Notes under the pieces: generated by a model
The model's database searches: none
The model's input: the letters and a program-made list of their open reading frames with translations, nothing else
Told to the model about the DNA's origin: nothing
Shown: one piece after another, positions 32,600 to 42,591 of the stretch
Position numbering within the stretch: position 1 is the first letter of the stretch
How the letters are laid out: every line of letters starts with the position of its first letter
Position numbers and translations under genes: made by a program
Assembly: GCF_000414115.1 (NCBI RefSeq)
Contig: NZ_AOPZ01000147.1
Location: 1-52,944, forward strand
DNA: 52,944 bases
Source of the DNA: Streptomyces aurantiacus JA 4570
GTDB lineage: Bacteria > Actinomycetota > Actinomycetes > Streptomycetales > Streptomycetaceae
Direction: 5' to 3'

Positions 32600-33507
32600 G
32601 GATCAGCACGCAGGAGCACCCCGCACTGGTCAAGGCGCAGTCCGTGATGGACGCGCTGCCGTGGCTCAACCGCCACCAGGGCATGATCTGCGTCATCAAG
32701 TTCGGCGGCAACGCCATGATCAACGACGAGCTGAAGGCCGCCTTCGCGCACGACGTGGTCTTTCTGCGGCACGCCGGCCTCAAGCCCGTCGTCGTACACG
32801 GCGGCGGCCCGCAGATCAGCTCCGCCCTGCGACTGCACAACATCGACAGCGAGTTCAAGGCGGGCCTCAGGGTCACCTCGCCCGAGGCCATGAACGTGGT
32901 CCGGATGGTGCTCGCCGGTCAGGTGCAGCGCGAACTCGTCGGCCTCATCAACCAGCACGGCCCGCTCGCCGTCGGCCTCACCGGCGAGGACGCGGACACC
33001 GTCACCGCGACCAAGCACTGGCCGGAGGGCGAGGAGGGCGAGAAGATCGACATCGGCCGGGTCGGCGAGATCGTCGGGGTGAACCCCGGCGCCGTCGAGG
33101 CGCTGCTCGCGGACGGCCGCATTCCGGTCATCTCGCCGGTGGCCCGGAGCGTGGACGACGAGCACGTCTACAACGTGAACGCCGACACCGCGGCCGCCGC
33201 CATAGCGGCCGCCCTGAACGCCCACACGCTGGTCTTCCTCACCGACGTCGAGGGCCTGTACGCGGACTGGCCGCACAGCGACGAGGTCATCAGCAGGCTC
33301 AGCGCCAGCGAACTGGAGAAGATCCTTCCGGAGCTGGCCGACGGCATGGTCCCTAAAATGGCAGGCTGCCTGCACGCGGTCCGCAACGGCGTGGGCAGCG
33401 CGCGCGTCATCGACGGACGGGTCCAGCACTCGGTGCTGCTCGAGATGTTCACGCGCGAGGAGATCGGCACGCTGGTGATGCCGGACACGGAGCAGGATCC
33501 GCGATGA
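32596..33507 (+). CDS. argB: acetylglutamate kinase
   Basis: A 303-residue amino-acid kinase. ATP and acetylglutamate sites are visible as VIKFGGNAM, LKPVVVHGGGPQISSAL, NVNADTAAAAIAAALNAHTL and VFLTDVEGLYADWP, and MVPKMAGCLHAVRNGV contains the catalytic Lys. It phosphorylates N-acetylglutamate in ornithine synthesis. It has the N-terminal helix (ALVKAQSVMDALPWLNRHQG) found in arginine-inhibitable kinases, so it may still respond to arginine. ATGA overlap with argJ. Part of the dedicated ornithine set beside an ornithine hydroxylase. Confidence 0.93.
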   Translation: MRISTQEHPALVKAQSVMDALPWLNRHQGMICVIKFGGNAMINDELKAAFAHDVVFLRHAGLKPVVVHGGGPQISSALRLHNIDSEFKAGLRVTSPEAMNVVRMVLAGQVQRELVGLINQHGPLAVGLTGEDADTVTATKHWPEGEEGEKIDIGRVGEIVGVNPGAVEALLADGRIPVISPVARSVDDEHVYNVNADTAAAAIAAALNAHTLVFLTDVEGLYADWPHSDEVISRLSASELEKILPELADGMVPKMAGCLHAVRNGVGSARVIDGRVQHSVLLEMFTREEIGTLVMPDTEQDPR

Positions 33508-33558
33508 GCGGGGCCGAAGAGGGGTTGCGATGAGCGCGGCCGCCAGGGAGGGAATGCG

Positions 33559-34794
<1,236 letters not shown>

Positions 34795-34810
34795 CCCCGA
34801 CCGCACGATG

Positions 34811-34852
34811 ACCGATCGGGCCGTCCACCCACCGGTGGGCGGCCCGATCGGT
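34811..34852. terminator. strong hairpin after argD
   Basis: ACCGATCGGGCCG and CGGCCCGATCGGT form a perfect 13-base stem (34811-34823, 34840-34852) with a further CCACC/GGTGG pairing inside. It lies between argD and the convergent chimeric gene. Confidence 0.85.
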
Positions 34853-34872
34853 GTCCGGCCCCGTCCCGCTGC

Positions 34873-35574
34873 TCAGCCGGCGTCGCCCTTGGGGGACTTG
34901 CGGGGCCGGCGCGGTCCGGGCGGTGTGCGGGCGGCGTGGTGGTCGGCCTGCTGCGGCAGGCCGACCAGGGCGTGGAAGACGTCGTCGAGATCGGCGGTGT
35001 GCACGGTGAGCGCGGTGGCCTCGACGGCCGCGTCGTCGAGGGCGTCGAGCACGGCGCGCAGCGCGGGCACGCTGCCGTCGCTCGGCAAGCGCAGGGCGAG
35101 CGTCTCGTGGTCGGGCACGGCGCGGTCGAAGAGCGGGGCGGCCGATTCGAGGGCGCCGGCGTCGGCGAACTGGACGCGGATGTAACCGCTGGGCGGGCCG
35201 GGGTCGGTCAGCGGGATCACCGGCGCCATGGACGCGGGCAGGGGTCGCGGTGCTTCGTGGTGCTGTTCCGCCGTCCCGCGCCGCTGCGCTTCCCGGTGCT
35301 GTTCCGCCGCGCCGTGCGGCTGCGCGTCCGGCGCCGGCGTCACCACGAACTCGGGGTCGAGGCCCCGCAGTTGCACGGTCACCGAGCAGCCCGGGGCGAG
35401 GTCGCGGGTGACCTCGCCCATGGCGGCGGACAGCGCGTTGAGCAGGGTGAGGCGGGCGGCGGTCTCGAGGGGGGCGGTGAGTCGTCGGGCCAGGGCGCGG
35501 GCTTCGTCGCCGCCCGCGTCCGCGGCGACTGCGAGCTCGTGCCGGAAATCGTCGACGTATGGCGTGAGGTCCAT
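34873..35574 (-). CDS. chimeric protein: HicB-like N-terminus joined to DrrA-like ABC ATPase C-terminus
   Basis: A 233-residue protein. Residues 1-78 (DLTPYVDDFRHELAVAADAG, ARLTLLNALSAAMGEVTRDL) align along their length with the HicB-like protein at 23866. Then comes a linker with a 12-residue repeat (AAEQHREAQRRG, TAEQHHEAPRPL). The last 100 residues (FADAGALESAAPLFDRAVPD, LALRLPSDGSVPALRAVLDA, TADLDDVFHALVG) resemble the C-terminal accessory domain of DrrA-type drug-export ATPases, but no Walker motifs exist. HicB-like genes often precede drrA-like genes in Streptomyces as I recall, so an internal deletion may have fused the two. ATG 35574 overlaps a palindromic operator. Confidence 0.7.
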   Translation of the reverse strand: MDLTPYVDDFRHELAVAADAGGDEARALARRLTAPLETAARLTLLNALSAAMGEVTRDLAPGCSVTVQLRGLDPEFVVTPAPDAQPHGAAEQHREAQRRGTAEQHHEAPRPLPASMAPVIPLTDPGPPSGYIRVQFADAGALESAAPLFDRAVPDHETLALRLPSDGSVPALRAVLDALDDAAVEATALTVHTADLDDVFHALVGLPQQADHHAARTPPGPRRPRKSPKGDAG

Positions 35575-35603
35575 GACGCCATCATGGCATGAAGATGGCG
35601 CCA
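35574..35603. promoter_or_regulatory. palindromic operator at the start of the chimeric gene
   Basis: TGACGCCATC-N10-GATGGCGCCA, nine of ten arm positions pairing. The left end includes the start codon of the minus-strand gene. Same GGCGCCA core as at 23837-23866. Confidence 0.5.
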
Positions 35604-36056
35604 TTCAAGTGCCACTTTAGTCGGGTCTCTTGGTCGACCGGACCTTGGCGCCTCGGGCCGCATCTTCGGCGTGCGCGGCCGTGCGGCTGCGCGCCGGGCC
35701 TCAGCCGGAAGCGCTTCGCCGGTGCGAACCAAGTGGACTGCTTCCTGTGTGGTTCTGCTCAGGATGCTGGCCCTGTCTCGCACCATCATTGGCGACTGCA
35801 ACCCACTCGTACGGAAATGTGTGGGTGGCGGTGCGGAGGAATGGCCTCGTCCGGGGGTGCGCTGCTGCCGAGGGTGAGCCCTCGGCTCGCGGTGCCACCG
35901 CCCGGCGCCGGGGCGCTCGAACGGGTGTCTGCCTGCGCCCCTGACCGCCCCCGCCCCCGCCTCGGGACCTGTGATGACGCGGTGAAGACCACCCTGGTGC
36001 CGGGTGTGCGCCATGAGTGGCTTGCAATGGCGCCACTATGGTGCCATCGTAGCGCT
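35575..36056. other. gene-free stretch between two HicB-like operators
   Basis: Apart from the operators at its two ends, this 482-base stretch has short frames on both strands with no consistent GC bias and no recognisable product. It may be the decayed remains of genes once between the two HicB-like loci. Confidence 0.4.
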
Positions 36057-36058
36057 AT
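36027..36058. promoter_or_regulatory. palindromic operator before the HicB-like remnant and MMPL gene
   Basis: ATGGCGCCACTATGG-TG-CCATCGTAGCGCTAT, 12 of 15 arm positions pairing, ending in the ATG of the 36057 remnant. It may now control the MMPL transporter downstream. Confidence 0.5.
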
Positions 36059-36164
36059 GGACCCCACGCCGTACGTGAACTCGGCCTCCCCGGGCCGGTC
36101 CGGCCGTGCTGTCCCCTGTCTGCCGCAGCCGTCGCCGTGCCCCGGCCGCCGAGCCCCGCGGTGA
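36057..36164 (+). pseudogene. remnant of a third HicB-like gene
   Basis: The frame starts MDPTPYVN, nearly the same as MDLTPYVD of the chimeric gene and in the same position relative to a GGCGCCA palindrome, but after eight residues it turns into unrelated Ser/Pro/Arg-rich sequence and stops at codon 36. It reads as a copy truncated by deletion. The MMPL gene begins 75 bases further on, perhaps having inherited this promoter. Confidence 0.6.
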
Positions 36165-36239
36165 CGCGCGCCGAAGCCGCCGCGGCGGTCTTCGCACTGT
36201 CCCCCTGGTCCTGACTACCCGACAGGAGTCCCCTTCGCC

Positions 36240-38498
36240 GTGGCTACCATCCTGTACAAACTGGGCCGCTTCGCCTTCCGGCGACGCGGCTTGATGGCAC
36301 TGCTGTGGGTGCTGATCTTCGGCGGGGTGGGCTTCGCCGCCTCGTCCGCGCCGACGCCCCCCGCCGACACGTTCTCGATGCCGGGCACCGAGTCGCAGAA
36401 GGCGTACGACCTGCTCGAGGACAAGTTCCCGGGCGCGAGCGCCGACGGGGCCACGGCCCGCGTGGTGCTGCGCGTGCCGGGCGGCGGGAACGTCACCCAG
36501 GCCGGCGAGAAGGCCAAGGTCGACAAGGTCGTCGCCGAGCTGCGCAAGGCGCCCCAGGTGGCGGGCGTCGGCGACCCCTACGCCGCGGGCGGCGCCGCCG
36601 TCAGCAAGGACAAGTCCACCGTCTATGTGTCCGCCGTCTACAAGGTCGTCGCGACCAAGGTGACCGACAAGGCGCACGACGCCCTGGACAAGACGCTGGA
36701 GAACGCCCGCAAGAGCGGGCTGAAGGCCGAGGCCGGCGGTGACGCCGTCAAGATCGAGCAGTCCATGGGCGGTTCCTCCGAGGCGATCGGCGTCGCCGTC
36801 TCCGCGATCGTCCTCATCCTCACCTTCGGCTCCATGATCGCCGCCGGTATGCCGCTGCTCACCGCGCTCGTCGGTGTCGGCGTCGGCATCTCCGCCATCA
36901 CCGCGCTCGGCTCCACCCTGGGGCTTTCGTCCACGACCACGACACTGGCCATGATGATCGGCCTCGCGGTCGGCATCGACTACGCCCTGTTCATCGTCTC
37001 CCGCTACCGGTCGGAGATCGCCGAGGGCCGCGACCGCCAGGACGCCGCGGGACGGGCCGTGGGCACCGCCGGTACCGCCGTGGTCTTCGCCGGACTCACC
37101 GTCATCATCGCCCTGGCGGGCCTGGTCGTCGTGAACATCCCGATGCTCACCAAGATGGGCATGGCGGCCGCGGGCACCGTCGGCATCGCGGTGCTCATCG
37201 CCATCACGCTGGTCCCGGCACTCCTCGGCTTCGCGCCCGTCAAGGTGCTGGCCCGCAAGGACCGCGCCCAGTACAAGGGCAAGCCGCTCTCGGAGAAGCA
37301 GCGGCGCAAGGCCGAGAAGCGGGCCCTGCAGCAGCAGCGGCCGAACCTCGGCGCCCGCTGGGCGCGCTTCGTCCTGCGCCACCCGGTCGCCGTGCTGCTC
37401 CTCGCGGTCGTCGGCCTCGGCGCGGTCGCCGTCCCCGCGGCCGGCATGAAGCTCGGTCTGCCCAGCGAGGGCACCATGGCGCCGGACACCACTCAGCGCA
37501 AGGCGTACGACATGATGTCGGACTCCTTCGGCAAGGGCTTCAACGGCCCGCTGATGGTGACGATCGAGGACAAGAACGCCAAGGCCGAGGCCGACGACGT
37601 CCGCGCGCGGTTCGAGAAGACGGCCGGCGTCGAGTCGGTCGGACCGGCCTCGCTCAACAAGGCCGGCGACACCGCCATCGTGAACGTCGTACCCAAGGCG
37701 GGCCCGGCCGAGGACGACACCAAGGACCTGGTCAAGTCCCTGCGGGGGATGGCGAAGGACATCAGGGCCGACAACGGCCCCGAAATCCTGCTGACCGGCC
37801 AGACCGCCATGTTCATCGACTTCTCCAAGACTCTCGACGACGCCCTCCTGCCCTACCTGGGCACGGTCGTGGGCCTGGCCTTCCTGCTCCTGATGCTGGT
37901 CTTCCGCTCCGTCCTGGTGCCGCTGAAGGCCGCGCTCGGCTTCCTGCTGTCGGTGACCGCCGCGCTCGGCGCGGTCGTCGCGGTCTTCCAGTGGGGCTGG
38001 CTCGCGGACGTCTTCGGCGTCGACCAGCCGAGTCCGATCATGAGCACGATGCCGATCTTCATGATCGGTGTGGTGTTCGGCCTCGCGATGGACTACGAGG
38101 TGTTCCTCGTGACGCGGATGCGCGAGGCGTTCGTGCACGGCGTCGAGCCGCGCGAGTCGGTCGTCACCGGATTCCGGTACAGCGGCCGGGTGGTCAGCGC
38201 GGCCGCCGTCATCATGATCAGCGTCTTCTCCGGATTCATCATGGAGGAGAACGACCTGGTGAAGATGATCGGCTTCGGGCTCGCCATCGCCGTCCTCTTC
38301 GACGCCTTCATCGTCCGCATGACCATCGTGCCCGCGCTGTTCGCCCTGCTCGGCAGGTCGGCGTGGTGGCTGCCGAAGTGGCTCGACTGGCTGCTCCCGA
38401 ACATGGACGTCGAGGGCGAGAAGCTGTCCCGGCGCCTGGCCGGCAAGGAGCAGGTGCCGCAGCAGCAGCGTCAACCCGAACCGCAGTACCGGCACTGA
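36240..38498 (+). CDS. MMPL family RND transporter
   Basis: A 752-residue inner-membrane exporter of the MMPL/RND type, as in ActII-3 and mycobacterial MmpL. Two repeated halves, each one membrane helix, an outer domain and five helices: first half starts RRRGLMALLWVLIFGGVGFA, with the conserved GIDYALFIVSRYRSEIAEGR; second half has GLAMDYEVFLVTRMREAFVH. The Asp/Tyr pair in each half carries the proton. Such pumps export lipids or antibiotics using the proton gradient. GTG 36240 is preceded by AGGAG 11 bases upstream. Between two biosynthetic regions it may export a product of either (inference). Confidence 0.93.
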   Translation: MATILYKLGRFAFRRRGLMALLWVLIFGGVGFAASSAPTPPADTFSMPGTESQKAYDLLEDKFPGASADGATARVVLRVPGGGNVTQAGEKAKVDKVVAELRKAPQVAGVGDPYAAGGAAVSKDKSTVYVSAVYKVVATKVTDKAHDALDKTLENARKSGLKAEAGGDAVKIEQSMGGSSEAIGVAVSAIVLILTFGSMIAAGMPLLTALVGVGVGISAITALGSTLGLSSTTTTLAMMIGLAVGIDYALFIVSRYRSEIAEGRDRQDAAGRAVGTAGTAVVFAGLTVIIALAGLVVVNIPMLTKMGMAAAGTVGIAVLIAITLVPALLGFAPVKVLARKDRAQYKGKPLSEKQRRKAEKRALQQQRPNLGARWARFVLRHPVAVLLLAVVGLGAVAVPAAGMKLGLPSEGTMAPDTTQRKAYDMMSDSFGKGFNGPLMVTIEDKNAKAEADDVRARFEKTAGVESVGPASLNKAGDTAIVNVVPKAGPAEDDTKDLVKSLRGMAKDIRADNGPEILLTGQTAMFIDFSKTLDDALLPYLGTVVGLAFLLLMLVFRSVLVPLKAALGFLLSVTAALGAVVAVFQWGWLADVFGVDQPSPIMSTMPIFMIGVVFGLAMDYEVFLVTRMREAFVHGVEPRESVVTGFRYSGRVVSAAAVIMISVFSGFIMEENDLVKMIGFGLAIAVLFDAFIVRMTIVPALFALLGRSAWWLPKWLDWLLPNMDVEGEKLSRRLAGKEQVPQQQRQPEPQYRH

Positions 38499-38521
38499 CG
38501 CCAAGAGCCGGCGGCGGGAGC

Positions 38522-40099
38522 TCAGCGCCGCACCGCCCGCCCCGGCAGCGCGTCCGGCACCAACTCCCCGTGCGCCACCACCGGTGTCCCGCCGACGAGG
38601 ACGTGGGCGAACCCGACGGACGGCCGGGTGCTGTCGGCGTACGTCGCCCGGTCGCCGACCGTGGCGGGGTCGAAGACGACGAGGTCGGCGTCGCAGCCGG
38701 CCTGCACACGGCCCTTGCGGCGCAGCGCGGGCACGCCGGACTCCAGTACGCGCGCGGGCAGATGGGTGGCCCGGCCGACGGCGTCGAGCAGGCCGAGGGC
38801 GCCGAGTTCGCGTACGTACCGGCGCAGCATCCTGGAGAACGTGCCCGCCGTGCGCGGGTGCGTGACGGCGGCGCCCGGCGGCAGCGGCCACGCCAGCGGG
38901 TCCGGCGCCGGCCCCGTCCAGGTCAGCGGCATCGCGTCGGAGCCCACCACGGTGGAGGGGTGCAGCAGGGCCCGGTCGATGAACGCCCGGTCGGCGGCGT
39001 CGGTCTCGTCGAGGAAGTGCAGCACGGCGAGCGCGCCCGGGTCGGCGGCGCGCAGCTCGCGCAGCCGGGTGAGGTCCCGGATCCGCTCGCCGGTGGCCGC
39101 GAGGACGATGTCACCGACGTCGAGTCCGGCCGCGGGCAGCATCTCCGGGGCCAGGAACGCGGCGCCCACGGCGGTCATGCCGGCGCCGTAGGGATAAGCC
39201 TCCGTGGAGATGCGGCCGCCCTCGGCCCTGGCCCGGTCGAGAACGGCGAGGACCCGGTCGGTGTGGCGCCGCGAGGTCGACGTGACATGGCAGTAGTGGG
39301 CGTGCACACCGGTCTCGCCCGCCGCCCGCGCGATCTCCTCCGCGCCGTCGACGGGGATGTCGGGGACCTGGTCGACGAGGCTCCGGGCATGCGTGAACGT
39401 CGGCAGTCCGGCCAGGGCGGCGAGGCGGGCCACGGCCAGGTACTCCTCGGGCCGGATCCGCGGGGCGTAGCCGACGATCAGGCCGACGCCGAGCGCGCCG
39501 TCGGCGAGGTCGCGGCGCAGCAGTTCGAGGAGCGCGTCCTCCTGGGGCCGGGTGGCCTCCCGCTGCCAGGCCGCGTCGCCCAGGTGTTCCAGGGCGGCCG
39601 TGGCGCCACCGCCGTGCGGCAGCGCGCCGACGACGGCCATGCGGGCCTGCGCCCAGGACGTGGAGAAGCCGTAGTTGAGGGGGCGGCCCTCGGCGGCGGC
39701 CTGCCGGTACGCCTCGCCGACGGGGGAGAGGCCCAGTTCCAGTTCGAGGGCCGTGGTCACGCCGTCGAGGGCCTGGAGGCGGTGGCCGGCCACGGTGTGC
39801 GAGTGGCTGTGCAGGTCGATGAAGCCCGGGGCCACGACCAGGCCCGTCACGTCCAGCGTCCGGTGGCCGGTGAGCGTACGTGAGGAATCGGTGCAGGTCT
39901 CGGGCGTCGCCGGGGCCGTGCCCGGGGTGGCGCGGACCGTGGCCGATGCGACCCTGGAGGCGGGAGAGACCGCCGTGATCGTGCCGCCCGTCACCGCCAC
40001 GTCGGCGAGCGCGTCGAGCCCGGTCTCCGGGTCCAGGACCCGGCCTCCGCGCAGCACCAGATCGTGCACATCGTCGGGTGGAGCGGCGTAAGCGGTCAT
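38522..40099 (-). CDS. N-acyl-D-amino-acid deacylase/amidohydrolase
   Basis: A 525-residue metal-dependent amidohydrolase of the D-aminoacylase family. It opens with a small beta domain (LVLRGGRVLDPETGLDALAD), then the metal-binding GFIDLHSHSHTVAGHR, a central HYCHVTSTSRRHTDRVLAVL, and ends with a second beta domain (GRVQAGCDADLVVFDPATVG, GGTPVVAHGELVPDALPG). It hydrolyses N-acyl-D-amino acids or similar amides; cytoplasmic, no signal. A 40-residue Thr/Ala-rich insertion near residue 40 is unusual. The start at 40099 is chosen because the beta domain follows immediately. Convergent with the MMPL gene; not a known prodiginine gene. Confidence 0.88.
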   Translation of the reverse strand: MTAYAAPPDDVHDLVLRGGRVLDPETGLDALADVAVTGGTITAVSPASRVASATVRATPGTAPATPETCTDSSRTLTGHRTLDVTGLVVAPGFIDLHSHSHTVAGHRLQALDGVTTALELELGLSPVGEAYRQAAAEGRPLNYGFSTSWAQARMAVVGALPHGGGATAALEHLGDAAWQREATRPQEDALLELLRRDLADGALGVGLIVGYAPRIRPEEYLAVARLAALAGLPTFTHARSLVDQVPDIPVDGAEEIARAAGETGVHAHYCHVTSTSRRHTDRVLAVLDRARAEGGRISTEAYPYGAGMTAVGAAFLAPEMLPAAGLDVGDIVLAATGERIRDLTRLRELRAADPGALAVLHFLDETDAADRAFIDRALLHPSTVVGSDAMPLTWTGPAPDPLAWPLPPGAAVTHPRTAGTFSRMLRRYVRELGALGLLDAVGRATHLPARVLESGVPALRRKGRVQAGCDADLVVFDPATVGDRATYADSTRPSVGFAHVLVGGTPVVAHGELVPDALPGRAVRR

Positions 40100-40243
40100 G
40101 TGTCCACGGTAGGGGCAGAGGGGGCGGAAAACGGCTTGCGCGACTGCCAGATGGCGACAAGATGGCGTGGGCAAGTCGCCCAGGAAAACGTGAGGTGTCT
40201 CATTCGTGTGCGTGCCGCGACGTGCTCTGGGTACTGAGGGCTC

Positions 40244-41254
40244 ATGCGAGTGAGCGTGCTGGATGTGGGATCGCGCACGGTGCGCCTCGTGGTGGCGGAC
40301 GCCACGGGCGGAGCACCGCTGCCCGTCCACACGGAGAAGTGGAAGCTGCGGCTCTGCGAACGGGTCGAGCCCGGCGGGCCGTTCGACGAGGAGGCCGTGC
40401 GGCACCTCGTGCGTGCCGTGGACGCGGCCGCGGTGACGGCCGCGCGCTGGGGCGCCGAGCCCCCGCTGGCCTTCGCGACCGCGGTGGTGCGGGACGCGCC
40501 GAACCGCAGGGAGGTGCTGAACGCCGTGCGGGCGAGCACCGGAGTCGGACTGACCACGCTGCCGGGCGAGTTGGAGGCCGAGCTGACCTTTCTCGGCGCC
40601 CGCCGGTGGCTCGGCTGGCGGGCGGGATCGCTGGTGCTGCTCGACATCGGCGGCGGGTCGCTCGAAGTGGCCTTCGGGCGCGGGCGGCTGCCGGACTTCG
40701 CGGTGTCGCTGCCGCTCGGCGCGAACCGCCTCACGCACGAGTACCTGCACGGCGAGGACCCGCCCGCCCCGCAGGACGTCAAGGCGCTGCGCCGCAGGGT
40801 GCGCCACCAACTGCGGGACGTGGCGGCGCGGATCCGCTGGGAGGGGCCGCACACGGCGGTCGCCACGTCGCGTACGTTCCAGCAGCTGGCGCGTCTCACG
40901 GGCGCGGCACCCGGACGGCACGGGCCGTTCGTGCCCCGGCGCCTGGACCGGTCGGCGCTGCGCCGGGCGAAGGACCGCCTCGCGCGGCTGCCGGCCGCCG
41001 AACGCGTGCGGCTGCCGGGGATCTCGGCGCCGCGGGCCGGGCAGAGCCTGGCCGGGGCGGTCGTCGGGCACACGGCCATGAAGCTCATGGGCATCGCGTC
41101 GGCGGACATCTGCCCCTGGGCGGTGCGCGAGGGCATCCTGCTGCGCCGCATCGAGGACGGCGAGCAGTGGTGGGCGGACCTGACCGCGGGCCTCACGGAC
41201 GGCGCGGGGCGCGCCCCCGGGGGCACGGTGTCGCTGCGGGTCGCCTCCTCCTGA
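40244..41254 (+). CDS. Ppx/GppA phosphatase family protein
   Basis: A 336-residue exopolyphosphatase/pppGpp phosphatase-like protein of the ASKHA fold. The phosphate-1 loop is VLDVGSRTVRLVVADATGG, phosphate-2 is LLDIGGGSLEVAFG and the catalytic Glu region is GELEAELTFLGARRWLG. The first loop has GSRTVR where typical members have GSNSxR. It would hydrolyse polyphosphate or pppGpp, touching the stringent response that often controls antibiotic production. Actinomycetes commonly have such single-domain forms. Convergent with the Rieske gene across a hairpin. Confidence 0.88.
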   Translation: MRVSVLDVGSRTVRLVVADATGGAPLPVHTEKWKLRLCERVEPGGPFDEEAVRHLVRAVDAAAVTAARWGAEPPLAFATAVVRDAPNRREVLNAVRASTGVGLTTLPGELEAELTFLGARRWLGWRAGSLVLLDIGGGSLEVAFGRGRLPDFAVSLPLGANRLTHEYLHGEDPPAPQDVKALRRRVRHQLRDVAARIRWEGPHTAVATSRTFQQLARLTGAAPGRHGPFVPRRLDRSALRRAKDRLARLPAAERVRLPGISAPRAGQSLAGAVVGHTAMKLMGIASADICPWAVREGILLRRIEDGEQWWADLTAGLTDGAGRAPGGTVSLRVASS

Positions 41255-41265
41255 CCCCGCCAGGG

Positions 41266-41304
41266 GCGCACGTTCCGGCGGCCGGTGGGCACCGGAACGC
41301 GCGC
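41266..41304. terminator. hairpin between Ppx/GppA and Rieske genes
   Basis: GCGCACGTTCCGG (41266-41278) and CCGGAACGCGCGC (41292-41304) pair at 12 of 13 positions. It marks the end of the prodiginine-type operon. Confidence 0.65.
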
Positions 41305-41309
41305 CGCGA

Positions 41310-42554
41310 TCAGGGCGCGGTCTTGCTGAGCCCGCCCGCGCGGGCGCCCTTCCTGGCCCGCTTGGCACCGGCACCGGTGCCGTTACCGCCGCTGATGCCG
41401 CCGCCGTTGGCGGCCCCGTTGCCCGAGCCGTTCGTGCCGGTGCCGCCCGTCGCCGGGGCCGCCACCGGGGCGTCGCCGTCGGCGGCTCCCGGCTCCGGCG
41501 AGTGGTCCGCCTCCCGTGCCTCGGCCTCCGCGCGTGCCTCCGCCTTCAACCGGTCGCGCATCTGGAGGTACTTGGCGTTCATCTCGTCGACGGCGATGAA
41601 CTTGTTCACGCCGCGCTCGCTGACCTTGGGCTCCTGGCGCGCCATGATGTCGTTGTCCTGCTGGTCCTGGACGTACTGCTCCATCATCAGCGAAAGCCGC
41701 AGGATCAGCGGCCGCAGCGGCTTGACCGGCACCATCGTCCTGAGCAGCGGGTACTCGTACAGCCGCATGATCGCCTGGGTGTGGTGCTCGTCGATGGGCA
41801 CGAGCCAGGTCGTGACCTCCAGCAGTCCCTGCTTCACGTGCGTCATGCACGGGGCCTGGTAAATGAGGTTGAAGTGCCAGGAGTTGGAGGGGTTGCCCTC
41901 CTCGCACTGGTCGAAGGTGTTGCGGATGATCGTGCCCTCGACGTCCACGCGATGGTTCACGATCTTGTTGGCGGCGATGTAGCGCTCGCGCCCGTCCATC
42001 CAGAGCTTGCGCCAACTGCCGTACATGAACGTGTAGTCGATGATGTTCGCCCAGTGATCACGGTGCACGAACGTCACGTGGTAGAACTCGAGCAGGCTCT
42101 CGATGTAGCGCGTGTAGTGGACCGGGCGGCTGAAGGTGATGGTCTCGTACGGCCGCGGGTGCTCCGCGAGTTCGTGCGGCAGCTCGATCTCCGGCAGCTT
42201 CGCGCGCTTGTCGCCCCACCACAGCCACACCAGGTCGTACTTCTCCCGCACTTGGTAGGTGTCGACCCGCAACGACGCCGGCACGCGGCCCTCCGAGCCG
42301 AGCGCCGGCACCAGGCGGCAGGCCCCGTCGGTGCCGAACCGGAAGCCGTGGTACGGGCAGGCCACCGAGTTGCCCACGAGGCGGCCGTCGGCCAGGTTCG
42401 CGCCCTTGTGCGGGCAGCGCGCCGACTGGCACACCAGGTTGCCGTCGAGATCGCGCCAGAGCACCAGCTCCTCGCCCATGCGGCGCACCCCGGTCGGAGC
42501 GTCGCGTTTGATGTCGTCGGTCCGCAGAATCGGATACCACTGATTCGGGATCAT
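41310..42554 (-). CDS. redG: Rieske oxygenase-like protein, RedG type
   Basis: A 414-residue Rieske nonheme-iron oxygenase. The Rieske cluster ligands are in CPHKGANLADGRL and CPYHGFRF (C-x-H...C-x-x-H). The nonheme iron region is ESLLEFYHVTFVHRDHWANI. In prodiginine clusters RedG-type enzymes close the carbocycle of streptorubin B or metacycloprodigiosin. Gene order and neighbours (redH-, redI-, redJ-like) support this assignment more than sequence alone. The last 65 residues are a Gly/Asn/Ala-rich tail (NGAANGGGISGGNGTGAGAK) ending with basic residues, not expected in the family. ATG 42554 has AGGAAG six bases upstream. Last gene of the operon seen here. Confidence 0.8.
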   Translation of the reverse strand: MIPNQWYPILRTDDIKRDAPTGVRRMGEELVLWRDLDGNLVCQSARCPHKGANLADGRLVGNSVACPYHGFRFGTDGACRLVPALGSEGRVPASLRVDTYQVREKYDLVWLWWGDKRAKLPEIELPHELAEHPRPYETITFSRPVHYTRYIESLLEFYHVTFVHRDHWANIIDYTFMYGSWRKLWMDGRERYIAANKIVNHRVDVEGTIIRNTFDQCEEGNPSNSWHFNLIYQAPCMTHVKQGLLEVTTWLVPIDEHHTQAIMRLYEYPLLRTMVPVKPLRPLILRLSLMMEQYVQDQQDNDIMARQEPKVSERGVNKFIAVDEMNAKYLQMRDRLKAEARAEAEAREADHSPEPGAADGDAPVAAPATGGTGTNGSGNGAANGGGISGGNGTGAGAKRARKGARAGGLSKTAP

Positions 42555-42591
42555 CAGGAACTTCCTGCCTTCCTTGGGTGGTCCGGCGCTC

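Noticed and set aside
36036..38891. A 951-codon minus-strand frame over the MMPL gene
   Set aside because: His/Asp/Arg-rich shadow without structure; the MMPL protein on the plus strand is unmistakable.
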